Origin: Tetrahymena thermophila SB210
Lineage: Eukaryota; Ciliophora; Oligohymenophorea; Hymenostomatida; Tetrahymenidae
DNA length: 64,000 bases
Assembly (NCBI RefSeq): GCF_000189635.1
Contig: NW_002476434.1
Location: forward strand, 248,001 to 312,000
Direction: 5' to 3'
Below the pieces are notes generated by a model that did not search any database, was not told the origin of the DNA, and saw only the letters and a list, made by a program, of their open reading frames with translations. Shown here piece after piece: positions 13,501 through 25,571 of this stretch (its first letter is position 1; the number at the start of each line of letters is the position of its first letter). The position numbers were made by a program, and so were the translations under genes.

Positions 13501-14672
13501 TTCTTACTATTTGATAAATATCTGTATTTTTTAGATTTATTGAATTTATTATTTGTTTTTTGAATGAAATTGTTTTTAGTTTTTTCTTAAGATGTTTATT
13601 GTGGATTTATTCAGATTCTTAATGCAAAATCTTAATATTAAATAAAGTACAATTTATTTATTTAATTATTTATGGGTAAGCAAGCAAGCTAATTAATTTA
13701 GAAGCAGTACTTTTCATAATAGGGTTAGGTATCTATCTATTTATCATTCAATGAGCGTATCTTTCTTAAATCGATCAAATTAATTAGCTTTTTCTTAATT
13801 TGTTTATGTGCAAATTGAGTTTTATTTATGGTCTGATTCCTATCAAATTTTGTTAAAATTAATTGATTTTCATTCATCAAAATAAAATGAAAATTTTATT
13901 TTCTGACAAAAACAAAAAATGATAAGATATTCTTTTTACTCTATCAATCACTAAGCATTTATTTTGAAATTTTAAGTGCTCTTATTTTTTTTCAAAGTTA
14001 ACTTGAATGATTATATGTGATTAACTTATAATTTAATTTATTTGCTATGCTAATGTTGAGAAAAACTGATGACCAATATTCGTCTTGCAAATTTTTTTAT
14101 TTTAATTAGGGCATTTATACATGACTGACTGACTGATAGGTAACACTTGAAAGCAAACAGTAATTCGGATTAAAATTAATCAAGCGTTTATTTTAATAGT
14201 TTGATCATTTAGATTGATTTTAGTGAATAGGCTGACAATATAATTTTTAGTAATAATTTCAAGTGTGTTACATTAAAATTCAAATGAATCTATAACATAT
14301 TTAAAATTCAGTATTAAAATAAATGATAAATGCTAGAATAGTCCCATTTTCTATTAATGAAGGTAATGAAAAAGATTTTTTTTGTTAAGAGAGAATTTTA
14401 AAAAGATGTAATTGGAATACTTTTTTACCATATATTTAAATATAGTAAGCAGCGTATTTATTTTCCTAAATATTTCTTATAATAGCGTATTAAACTAAAT
14501 ATTTATCTCGAACAGAAAAAACACATACTTTGGCTGACTGATTTTTTTATTAAGTTTTAGCCTGTATTATTTTCAGATAAAAGTATGCGAAGTGTTTACG
14601 TTTTACGAATTCGTTAATTCAAATAAACTCGACAACTGTAAAACCTTTATGTTAGCATAAGCTTACTTTTAT

Positions 14673-14778
14673 AGTTTTGGTGGTGGTCCCCAAAGTAAGG
14701 TTCTTTAAAATATTGACATTATAATTATTTTTATTAGTAAGAATTCATAAGTTTTACTTAGCGACCACCTTTAAAACT
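14673..14778. repeat. imperfect inverted repeat with about 25-bp arms
   Basis: The left arm (14673-14698, AGTTTTGGTGGTGGTC...) pairs with the right arm (14754-14778, ...GACCACCTTTAAAACT), leaving a loop of about 55 bases. Both arms are more GC-rich than their surroundings. It could be the remains of a small MITE or a structured RNA. I see no flanking duplication. Confidence 0.55.
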
Positions 14779-15674
14779 TTGACATTCGATCTTATTTAAA
14801 TAACAAATGTATGATAATTATATTTTTTAAAATTGTAATACACATAAAGAGAAATATGAGGAAATAAATGAATTTATTTATATATGTTTTTTTTCTCCTT
14901 AATTATAATTTTAATTTTATTTTATGTCTATAAAATTCCTACAAACCTGTTAAAAAGTTTGTTGAATTACTCCTTTTTGAACAAATAAAACCGGATTTAA
15001 AGAGAAAAATGAAAAATTTTTGGTATTAAAAAATGGAATGAAAAAAATATTATTTTTTACTTAAGTAAAATCTTGATATTGTTAAAATATAATGCTTTTG
15101 AATTAAAACAAATAGGTATTTATAAATTGAATTCACAAGAAAGCTTTAATATATTTACGAGAAATCCAAATAACGTTTAATGGCATAAAATTACATTTAC
15201 AGTAAAAGCTTTTATAATTATATTTATAAATGATAAATTACTTTAGTTTTTTTAGAATGTAATTAAAGTCTCTACCCATAAACAGTTATTTTGTATCAAT
15301 TTTGATAAGATAAATTAACGGATTTATTTGAAATAATGAATCCAATAGATAAAATTTTAATACTTTCAAGAATAGAAAAATAAATAGAATAAATTAGTTA
15401 TAATAATACATTAATCAAAGTTTTATAAAAAATATTTGCTATTTTATTTATGTTTTTTGTATTTTTTTTGTTGCTGGAATTTGGTGGTTTATCAATTTAT
15501 GTAGTAATAAGAGTTGATCCTCTATTAAAAATTTGTCAATTCCAACATATTTTTCTATTTTCAATAAGCATTAACAGAAAAATTTTGCAAAATTGTTAAA
15601 ACTAAAATAACTTAATTAAATCATCATTGATTAATTGTTTTTTAATTTGGCGTCTTAAAAAATTTAATTATTAT

Positions 15675-16217
15675 AAATATTAAAAATTATTGAGAAACAA
15701 ATTTTTGGAATACCATTCATTATTTCTTAATGTCTAAATTTAAAGTCCTTTAAATTCTGTATAATAAATAAAAGAATTTGTTTTTCATTGGTTAAGTTAA
15801 ACAAACACTATAAAATAATAATCATTCACTATTTCATTAAAATTCTAAATCAATAGAAAAATTACTTTAGTCAACTATCATATTTTTTTTATTTTACAGT
15901 CAAGTAAAGTAAAATTATTAAGTTCGTTCCTTTACAATCAAAATAAATATTAAATTTCAGTAAATATTAAAAATTATTAGTGAAACACATTTTGTGATAC
16001 CATTAATTTATTCTTAAAGCCTAAATTTAAAGGTTATCTAATATATTTAATAAAAATAATTTTTTGCTTGATTAATTGATTGAATGATTAACAGGCTTTC
16101 TAAAATAGTCATTATAATTTAAGACATATTTTGCATATCAAACACTATTTTATTAAAATTCTAGCTAATCAGAAATATTACTTTGATCAATTATTATCTC
16201 TTTTTTAAATTACATTA
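15675..16217. repeat. diverged tandem direct repeat, two units of about 230-255 bp
   Basis: Unit 1 (15675-15900) and unit 2 (15962-16217) begin with the same AAATATTAAAAATTATT. They keep the same order of blocks: 'ataccatt..tta.t.cttaa..', 'tctaaatttaaag', 'aaacactat..', 'attaaaattcta' and 'attactttgatcaa'. The copies have many substitutions and small indels, so the duplication is old. No coding function is evident. Confidence 0.65.
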
Positions 16218-16824
16218 AAAAAAAGAACACTTTTAATGTTTCTTACCTATTTCCTGCTAATTTTAGAGAGAAATAGTAACAATAAAAATAGATATTTTTT
16301 TAGATTATTAGAAAAATGTATAATTAATTTTAATAATAATTATTATTTGTTAGCAATTTAAAAATTTTATTTATAAAAAATAAAATTATTTTTACTTTTA
16401 ATTAACTTTAACACTAAAATATTTAATTTTTATCTTATAAATGCATATTGTTAGGTTATAGATATAAATTAATGATAATTCCTTATACTTATAATTGGAT
16501 ATTTCATAAGTATTAATTTATTTTTTTTTTAATTAAAAATGTAAAACAAACGAAAGATTTTCCTAAAAAAATTATTTCAAAAAAAAGCAAATTTTTATTT
16601 TGGAATATTATTTTTTAATAATTAAAAGTAATTATGTTATTGATATTTCTATCTATCTATCTTTTTAATTTAGAATTTGAATATAAACTATCAATTAAAT
16701 ATCATATAATTTACAGTTTTTTTTTTATAGATATTAAATATTTAAATTTAAAGGTAAGTAGTGGTTATAATTGCCTACTACAAAAAGAATCTAAATTTTT
16801 ATTTAGCACAAATATATTATAAAA

Positions 16825-19800
16825 ATGAGCAATAATCATGTTAGTGAATAAAATTAGGTTGTCTAAAACGCACCATACACAGATAACTCACATTAAAACC
16901 AAGGCATATCATAAAATCAATTAGATACAAATATTTAATCTTAGAAATAAAATATGCCAAATAATTTAGAAAAAAAGACTCATGAACCATATAAATCTAG
17001 AATTGAAGCCCACGATTCAGTCGAAAGTAGTGAATTAATAAATTAATTAGCTTAATTAAGTTCATAGAGAAAAAAGCAGGACCCTTCTGGAGATAGCAAG
17101 CTCCTTGAAGAACCTAATGATATAGATGATGATCTTAATTTCTCATAAAATACATTTGAAACAAAAGATATTCCATTCAATATTGACACATAAATGACAG
17201 AAACTAATCCAAAAGTATAATCTGCAGCTAGAAATAATTAAATTTTATAAGATAATTTAGAAGATTCTTTAGAAAAGGGAAACAATAATTTAGGCTTTAA
17301 AAATAATCTTGCCAATAAATAAAATGCTGATTAAGTCCAAAAGAAATAAGATGATGAAAAGCATAAATAAATAATGATCATAGAGAATAATTAATTTGAT
17401 AAAAAAAATGATAAATTAGATGAACATATGCAGGAAACACATATAAACTAAGTATAAAATACTATTCCTTAAAATCCATAATAGTTATTATAAGATTAGG
17501 CAGCAAATTAAATAAATTTATAAGAAGTTGCTAAATAGCTTCAAGCTGGAGAATAAATAAAATATTTTCCTTAATAAACTGATAAAGAAATTAAACCAGT
17601 TACAAATTAATAAAAAGATTTATAACAAAAGGGAATTGATTAAAAACTTGTTACTTTTTAAGCTGAAAATGTTGTAGAAGATTCATAAAATGAGGGAGAG
17701 TTTTAAGAAAATTTGGTTCAATACAATTAGTAAAACATACCTACTACCTAATAAAATTTATAAACTGTATAAGAAGAAAGTAACATTTATTAGAGTTCAA
17801 AAGGTAGTATTATTCCACCTTAGACATTTATTTAATTAAATGTAAATGAATAGCAAGAAAACCATACCTAAAAAAAACCTTTTGACTATTAATAGCTTGA
17901 AGGATTTTTAAAAAATTAAAAAAGAAACATGGTCTTTCCTAAATAAAACGAAAACTAAGAAATAATTGAAAAATACAATGAAAATATCTTATATCCTAAT
18001 TAAGAAAACTAATTCGGAGATAGTAGCCCCTTAATAAATAAAGGTAATGCTTCCAAAAATTCTGGGTTAAATATAAGCTCTGAAAATTTCAAATTCACAG
18101 TTTAACCAATTGTTAATTCTAGCTAATTCTTTCATTAAGAACCTAGGTAATAAAATTAATATTTAAAAAAATTTTTAATATTAAATTAAATATATTCATA
18201 TACCATAATGCATGTCAAAAGCTTTAAATTTTTTTTTAGATTTTGATGATTTTATTAAAGAAAACTACAAATTTTAAAAAAAGTAAATTTACTTTTCTTA
18301 CAACAAATATAATTTCAGAGACAATAAAGTATGTATTTATTGAATACTTTTTATAAAGTTTGAAAAATAAATCTATAATAAATACAAAATTTAAACAATT
18401 TTTATTTTAATAATTATTAGATCAAATAATTCTCCTCAATAAATATAATTGGATAATGGAAAAACAAACTTGAAGGCCTAAGGAAATAGGATAATGAGCA
18501 ACAGTGGCATTAAATAAGTAGGTTTTGTTGACGACTAATAATAAAAAATTAATTCATAGTCACTTCAAGTTAGTGAGATGTATTAGTCTAATTTTTATTA
18601 AGATGTAGCACCAAGTGGGAAACATTTGTCTGACTAAACTTTAATAAGTATTACTAATAGCAGTTAACCTTCTAACTTGGTTAATCGTTTAAGCAATTTT
18701 AAATCAAATTAAGAAGACTTTTAAAATGACTTTTAATAGTAGCAATAGCCTTAGTAAAAGTAGTAGATGAAGAGATTTACTAATTTAAGAGAGTCTATGA
18801 ATGAAGATTAAGATATTCCTGAAGAGCTAAGTATTTTGTCAAAGAATACTGTTTAAAAATATATGGCTGAATAGGTTAATATAATTGGCAGTGGTACAAG
18901 TATCAAAGACGCTAAGAGATAATCAACCGCAAGTATGCTAACAGTAGAAAGTAAAGATATGGAAGCAGCCACTTAAGATTAGGTTAGAAAAATAGTTGCT
19001 GAGTAAGTTGAAAACATGATTAAATCTAAATTAGATGGATAATCCTCAACAAAATAAAATAATTTGATTTTTAATAATGAAGATCTTTTTAGATAAGTGA
19101 TAAGGGAAGAATTACAAAACTTTTTAAAATAAAATGCTAATTTAATACGCCCTGGTTCAATAAATTAACTATCTTCTCCCTCTAATAGCTATCAAAACTC
19201 TCGAATTCAAGATAGGAAAAATGCTAATAAATAATTTGAAAAAGTGTCTGAAAAAAAATTCTCATCGGCTTAGATTTCTCAAAGGGAAATAGAGCAAATG
19301 TCTTTAAAAGAACAATTATAAATAGCAAATTAAAATCCTTCACCTTATCTTAATAACTAAGATATAGATAATATTATTGATGAATCTATTTAAAAGCACT
19401 AGTTTGCTTAGCTTCAAAATAAGTTCAGTCAATTTTAAAATTAATAGTAAAATTTTGACAGGAAACCTGTAAGTTAGAACACTCCTGAAACTGCTTAAAA
19501 GTTAACTAATAATAGAGATTTCAATACTAGAGAGTTTGAAGAAACAAAAAGGAAAACTGATTATAATAAATATGGTGATTTTCCAATTTCAATAACAGGA
19601 AATAATCAAAAAAACAATTAAAATTAATAAATATCAAATAAATCCTATAAAGATTAATACTTATTGTTCAAAAATGGTATTTAAAATGAGCAAAGTAATA
19701 ACAACGATAGTTTGTAAAATTATACTCAAAATCATTAAATGTTTGCTGAATAAAAGCAAAGCAATAGACAAATTCATTAGAATTCTCATATTACTACAGA

Positions 19801-20918
19801 AAACAGTCCTTAATTTGCAGTTGAAAGAGATTCATTAAGATTAGCTGAAATTTCATTTAGTATGAATAGATAATAAGCTAATCAAATAAATAGACCTTCA
19901 CTCATATCGAATGAATCTCATTCATCTAATTAAAATTTTAATCATAATCATTTATAAAATAAATAGAGTCATTATTAATAATATTAGTAAAGTAGAAATT
20001 TACTTTCTAAATAATCTGATTATAGCATTTCCAGTTTTGCTCCTCTTCCTCCAATTAGACATAGTAAGAGTTAATAAGATTCTAATATGAATTAGTAAGA
20101 TTCGTAGAGAGATACTCTTCCAGATGCACCTTTTTCTAGTGCTCAGTCACCTACATCTTTGTTAGTTCAATCAGGTTAAGAAGGCTTAGAATAAAAATTA
20201 AACTATTAAAATTTAATAATAAATCCACCGAAAAGACATCTACGAGCTTAAAGTGACAATGAAAACGAATATCAGAATGCTAATATCTAAAATAATAATT
20301 ATATGATGGAGTCAAGCATTATTTAAAGGAACAGTGATTAGCACTAGTCGATAGAATCTATATAAAACTAAGTTTTCTATAATTAGAATTAAGGAATTTT
20401 TAACAGCTAAAAGAAAATCAGATAACCAACCAAAGGAAATTAAGGATACTAAAATTAATAATCTATTACATAAATATGGGAAAAATCTTTAGATTTCTAA
20501 TCAAGGGGACAGCTTAACCGAGCATACTAAATGTTATTAGACATAGGTAGCAATTTTTTAATTACAATTCGAAAGATATTTTATAAAAAATTAATTAATT
20601 TTTTAAAAATAAATTATAGAGGATGATATCTATTTGCTTAGAATGATGAGTATAACTGGACCTTGTTTTTCTAAACTAAACCAAAATGTAGGGAAAAAGC
20701 TTATAAGAAGAATCAACAAAATAACTCAAAGTTAGTTTATGGATAGTATTAGCTTTTAGTTATTTTAAAAAATATACGAATAAGACCTTTTGGAAGATTT
20801 AAATTTAGAAGATCATTAGAGCATTAAAGAAATCCTCTATGATATTTCTGCTACTCCTTTTTTAGGAGAGTAGGCAGCTAAATTATACAATCTAATTGAT
20901 AACTAAGAAAATAGTTGA
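16825..20918 (+). CDS. 1248-residue Q/N-rich protein with TORTIFOLIA1/SPIRAL2-like C-terminal domain
   Basis: Three exons (16825-18146, 18421-20546, 20620-20918) join in phase and end at TGA. Introns are 18147-18420 and 20547-20619, both GT..TAG. About 1100 residues are low-complexity, dominated by Gln (mostly TAA/TAG codons), Asn and Ser. The last 130 residues are globular. They contain GQLNRAYQMLLDIEDDIYLL, then RMMSITGPCFSKLN, then a helical LIRRINKI..SFQLFQKIYEQ. This order (AY..L...DD.yLl..m..TGP...L) matches what I know of the C-terminal domain of plant TORTIFOLIA1/SPIRAL2 microtubule-associated proteins. The N-terminal TOG/HEAT repeats of that family are not seen. A cytoskeletal role is therefore an inference from one domain. 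Inside intron 1, bases 18240-18330 hold a short coding-like frame (DDFIKENYKFQ...) that I could not place in phase. Confidence 0.85.
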
Positions 20919-22095
20919 GTTTATTTTTGTTATTATATAAATATTTTGAAAAAAAGTTAACTATTAATAAAATTAAGAATCTGATTATTTGAAATTAATT
21001 AAAATAAAATACTTATCAAATAATTTAAATAACTCATTTTTATTAAATATCTTTTGAAAATTATGTACTAAATAAATTAAGCTTAATTTATTTAAAAAGT
21101 AGGGTACAAATTTTTAATATCTCTATTTCTAATTAGCTGGTTTTCTATGTTAAAATTATTAAAAATATTTATTTATAGTTAAATTTAGAATGTATTTTTA
21201 TTTTATACCAGAATTTTTTACAAATAATTATTTTTAAACAATCAATTTTATTGTGATTTTTACAAAGTATTTTTGAAATATGATCTAAATTTTAAGTTAA
21301 TTTTTAATTCTTAATAAAAATTATTGATTTAATAAACTATTTATTGTTATTTGCATATCTAATAATTAATTAGATTTTCTATTTTACTTAAAAATTTTAT
21401 GTTTATGTTTAGATGTATAAATATTTCTATAGAGATTTAGAAGTTTTACCTAAGTGTTGCAAATAAATTTAGTATGAGTAAATGGGAATTTGGTATCTAG
21501 TAATGTATCAAATAAAATTGGCTAAAATCTTTTAAGTTCACTAAGACTTTAATGCTTTAATTTTTCTCACATAAAATTATTTAAAATAAAACTTGAATTA
21601 ATAGTTGAGAATAATTTGAGCGATTTCCTTACTATAAACTTTGTATTAATTAGTCTTTGAGTATTATTTTTATTCAAAAAAATGTATTTTATTATTTTAT
21701 TTTTACAAGAAAATCTTCTATTTTATGATAAAATATAATAATTCTTACCTGAATTTATTTAGAAAATAGTTTAAATTTAAAGTATTCTTAAAAATATTCA
21801 AATATTTTAATAACTTTTAATAAATATTTTTACATATTAAATATGATTAAAATGTTTAAATTTCTGGTTAATTATTATATAAAAATTCTTAATACAATCA
21901 CTAAAATAACTAAAATAGATAATTTTAGAGAAAATTAAAACTTAAGAAGATTATTTATTAAAAAATCTTTAATATTTTGTATCCACTTTATCTTTTTCTG
22001 AGCAAAAAAATTAGTAGAAAAAAAAGTAGATAATTTAATTATTAAATAAAAATTCAAATCAAAATATTTATAACTACCTGATTGACATATACCTT
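20919..22095. other. intergenic, AT-rich
   Basis: Spacer between two plus-strand genes. I see nothing coding-like here, only A/T homopolymer runs. Confidence 0.6.
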
Positions 22096-24865
22096 ATGGA
22101 TACTCAAAATACTTTAAAGAAGAATAAGGAAAAAGAAGATCCTTATGATTTCTTACAAGACATTAAGATTTCAAGTATTAGATTAAATATTTTAAATATC
22201 TGAAATAATAAATATCTAAATTATTTAGTTTGTTCTACAGATGAGAATGATGTTGAATAGTCTTTAAGAAGATAATAAAAAAATAGTAAAATTCTAAATA
22301 AAATAATTTAGGTAAAAAATCTTATCTTTAAAAGAATATTTTTGATAAAAATTATTTTTTTATTAGGAATTAAGCGAGAAATTAGTTGAACTTTTAAAGT
22401 AGACCTATGAAATATAAATTGAATAAGCTTTTAACAGAGTGTTGAAAATCTTTGAAATTTTAAAGAAACTACAAGCAAATTTCATATTTTATGATTTGTA
22501 TTTTACTGCTTTTGAATCATATGCTGTAAATAATTTATAAAATATGTTCATATTTGTTAATATTTTATTTAACAAATCAAATAAATATAAAATATATAAT
22601 AAAAGGATAAAAAAATAGCTACTCTGAGCGAATAGGCTTAATAAAATTGGCAAAATGTTCCAGCAATATGCTTAGAAAAATATTTAAGTGTTTTCTAAAT
22701 ACAAAATAAAATTAATCCAAAAGAGTAATTAATTTAATTTATTATTAAATATATTTTTAAATTGATTTTTTTATTTATAGTGTTGAAAGTTATATTAACT
22801 ACTTGATGCTTATGAAGAAAGTACCTGAAGCTATAAAAATTTTTAACATTTTTAACATGAGAAAATATATGAATATGTTTGACTTATTAGAAAGAGTAAT
22901 CAGTTAAGATAAAGTTTCGGATGCAATTTTATTAGTAGAAAAGACAGAAGTGGAATTGCAGAAAGTAAAATTCTTTAGCAAAAAAAATTTATACATTTAA
23001 AATAAATTAAAAAAGCATTTAATTTTGATTTTGACAGAGAAGAGTTACATAGATAAATGTGTTGATTTAATTTAACAATACGGATTGAATTATAAAGAGT
23101 TTCCTTTACTTATTTCTAAGATGGAAAAAAAGCATATTGAAAAAGTTTTACCTTCCCCAGATGATTGGGAAAAAGCAGAAGAGAGAGTTCATACAAATAA
23201 GGAGGTTTTATGTTACCTCGTTGAAACTCTTAAAGAACAAGGTAAGAATGATGAAGCAGTTTCAATTGTAAAAAGGTATGTTTATGAACAAATAAATTAA
23301 AAAATTAACTGAATTTATTTAATAAAAATTCATAGACATTAGCTAGATTAGCTTGATTACTACAAAGAGCACATATAATAAATAAATAATTCAGGCAAGT
23401 ATGTCCCTAACAGAATTCTGGAAAAAGACGGATTTGGTCCATCAGAAGAAATTATTTTTGGTTAAGGTAGTGGAACTTACATCCATTTAAGCTAATTTGA
23501 TATATAGGAAGAGGATGTAGTCTTTATCTATGACACAAAGGAGTAGAAATAAATTTTTTAAGAAGTTGAAAAGACCATATTAAATAGCAAAATCGTAGGA
23601 TTCGATTCTGAATTTGCCTCTTAATGGAACAAATTTGAAAAGGGTGGTGTTTCTATCATTTAGTTAGCAGTTTAAAATAAAATTTATATTTTTGATGCAC
23701 TTAATTTGCTTGTAAATAAATTTAGCTAAGAGTTTTTCAACTTTTGCAAAACTTTGTTTGAATCGAAATAAATTATTAAAGCAGGTCATAGCATATCTAC
23801 AGATCTAAATGAAATGGAAAAAACATTTAAGAGTGAAAAGAAGTTTGATCTTAATAATTTTGTTGATATTGCTTTACTTAACAGAGATATTTTTTCTTTG
23901 GCAAACACAGCCTCATTAAAATTTATGGTTTAAAAATTACTCAACCTTTAAATGTCAAAGTTTGAACAGATATCAAATTGGGACAGAAGGCCTTTGAGAA
24001 AGTCATAAATTCATTACGCAGCTGTTGATGCATTTATTGTAATTAAGCTGTATGAAAAACTAGTTTAAATTTAATAAGCTGGAGGAGCCCTCAACTATGT
24101 AAATGTTTACCAAGAAGAGCAGTAATTAAAATATTATTATCTTAGTTAAAAATCCTTTAAAATTTTTATAAATTATTTTTAAAAATATTTTAAATATAAA
24201 GAAAAGATAACTTAAATAATCAAGACTAGAAAATAAAACAAAATTTAACTCTTGTTATTGATGATAAATTTACATATACTAAAGAAAATGAGCACTTTTT
24301 TAAAAAGACGAACACTACATAAATAAAGTTCTTGATTGATAATATGCTTTTTAAGCTGGTAAAATATTTAAGAAATAGTGGAATTGATGCTGCATATATC
24401 ACAGAAAAAGACTATCAACTTTTGTAAGATTTAAGTTTAAGAGAAGAAAGGGTTGTAGTCACAAGGGATAATAAACTCTTTAACATGAAAAAAAGCATTC
24501 CTGTTTATATTCTTTAAGAAAATTTAGACACAGGTAATAATTTTTTTTTTTAATAAAAAATTATTGTTATAAAAATTTTGTTATTAATAGAAAAATAATT
24601 CTAGGAAATCATTAAATTCTTTAAGATAAACTAAAACAAGTTGAACTTATTATCAAGATGTGTAAAGTGTAACAACGATAATTTGGTTATAATTTCTGCA
24701 GAGGTAGCCATGCAACACTTGAAATTTACTCACCCTTAAGATTTCAATAAATTTGAATATTGGTAATGCACACAATGTAAATAGGTTTATTGGGAAGGTG
24801 ATACATATAAAAAATCCTAAAAAAGGTTTGAGGATTTGAATCAAAAGTGTCAAAAGAAAAAATGA
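22096..24865 (+). CDS. EXD3: EXD3/Mut-7-like 3'-5' exonuclease with Mut7-C domain (copy 1)
   Basis: Nine exons: 22096-22174, 22229-22311, 22367-22525, 22606-22724, 22781-22964, 23016-23275, 23336-24121, 24202-24533 and 24591-24865. All phases agree and give 758 residues. A helical N-terminal half is followed by a DEDDy (DnaQ-fold) exonuclease. Motif I is GFDSEF at about 383-388, motif II GHSISTDLNEM, and motif III HYAAVDA with the Tyr four residues before the Asp. A complete Mut7-C domain comes next: IDNMLFKLVKYLRNSGID, EKDYQLL, TRDNKLF (Asp646), then a CVKC..CTQC zinc pair and QVYWEGD. This architecture is that of C. elegans mut-7 and animal EXD3, which trim small RNAs or act in RNA silencing. 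An RNA-trimming role here is inferred from the architecture. The adjacent downstream gene is its paralogue. Exon boundaries were confirmed by alignment to it. Confidence 0.93.
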
Positions 24866-25571
24866 ACAAAAAATTTTTTGAATTAAACAAAACGTATTTT
24901 AAAATTATTAAATATATATTTGTATTTTAATAAAAATGAAATTTGAATAACTTTTTCCATAAAAGCTAAACTCAATCTTTTATGACATGAATTTATAAAT
25001 TTTTATTTAAATAATAAATACAATTACAAATAATTATAATGAAATATATTTTAAAATTAATAAATCTTTCAATTAAAAAAAAATTATTCTTAACAGCCAA
25101 ACTCTTAAGTTCAAAATAGTATAATTTTATTTAAAAATAAATATTAGAATTTTACAAAAAAATAATATTTGAACCATTTACTTATTCTTTTCAAGCAAAA
25201 CTCAAGTTATTTTATGATAGATATTTTTATAAATTTTTATTATTAATCTAAGTCTCTTTATTTAGAAATTAAATATTTTTTAATTTATAATTTTATTTTT
25301 AATTATTTTATTTCTCATATAAAGCATCTTTTACCATTAAAAGTTAAATAGCTAATGAAAAATTACATTAATATTTAAATCTTTAGTTTATTCATTTTTT
25401 AAGGATTAGTCATAATTATCCCGATGAATACGTAGAAACATAAATAAGCACACAATTGGGAAATTAGATATAGTTAAAATCTAATAATAACTTTAAACAC
25501 ATATAAAAGTGGATACTTAATTATTTAAAAAATTACATAAATAATTTAAAATAAATATTTACAGAGCAAGA
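24866..25571. other. intergenic between the two exonuclease paralogues
   Basis: About 700 bases of AT-rich spacer. It should hold the copy-1 terminator and the copy-2 promoter. I see no exon-like or repeat structure. Confidence 0.6.

Larger units (their letters stand above)
13501..16824. other. long gene-poor stretch, divergent promoter region
   Basis: Spacer between the CHCH gene (minus) and the gene at 16825 (plus). It contains an imperfect inverted repeat (14673-14778) and a diverged direct repeat (15675-16217). One ciliate-code open frame (ATG 15337, about 214 codons, TGA near 15980) starts with a plausible hydrophobic segment (IFAILFMFFVFFLLLEF). However, its second half is simply repeat DNA, so I do not call a gene. 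At 3.3 kb this is the longest gene-free interval of the window. Confidence 0.5.

Noticed and set aside
15337..15980. About 214-codon open frame with a hydrophobic N-terminal segment
   Set aside because: Its second half lies in a non-coding tandem repeat and the codon pattern there is not protein-like. Only the first 90 codons look plausible.
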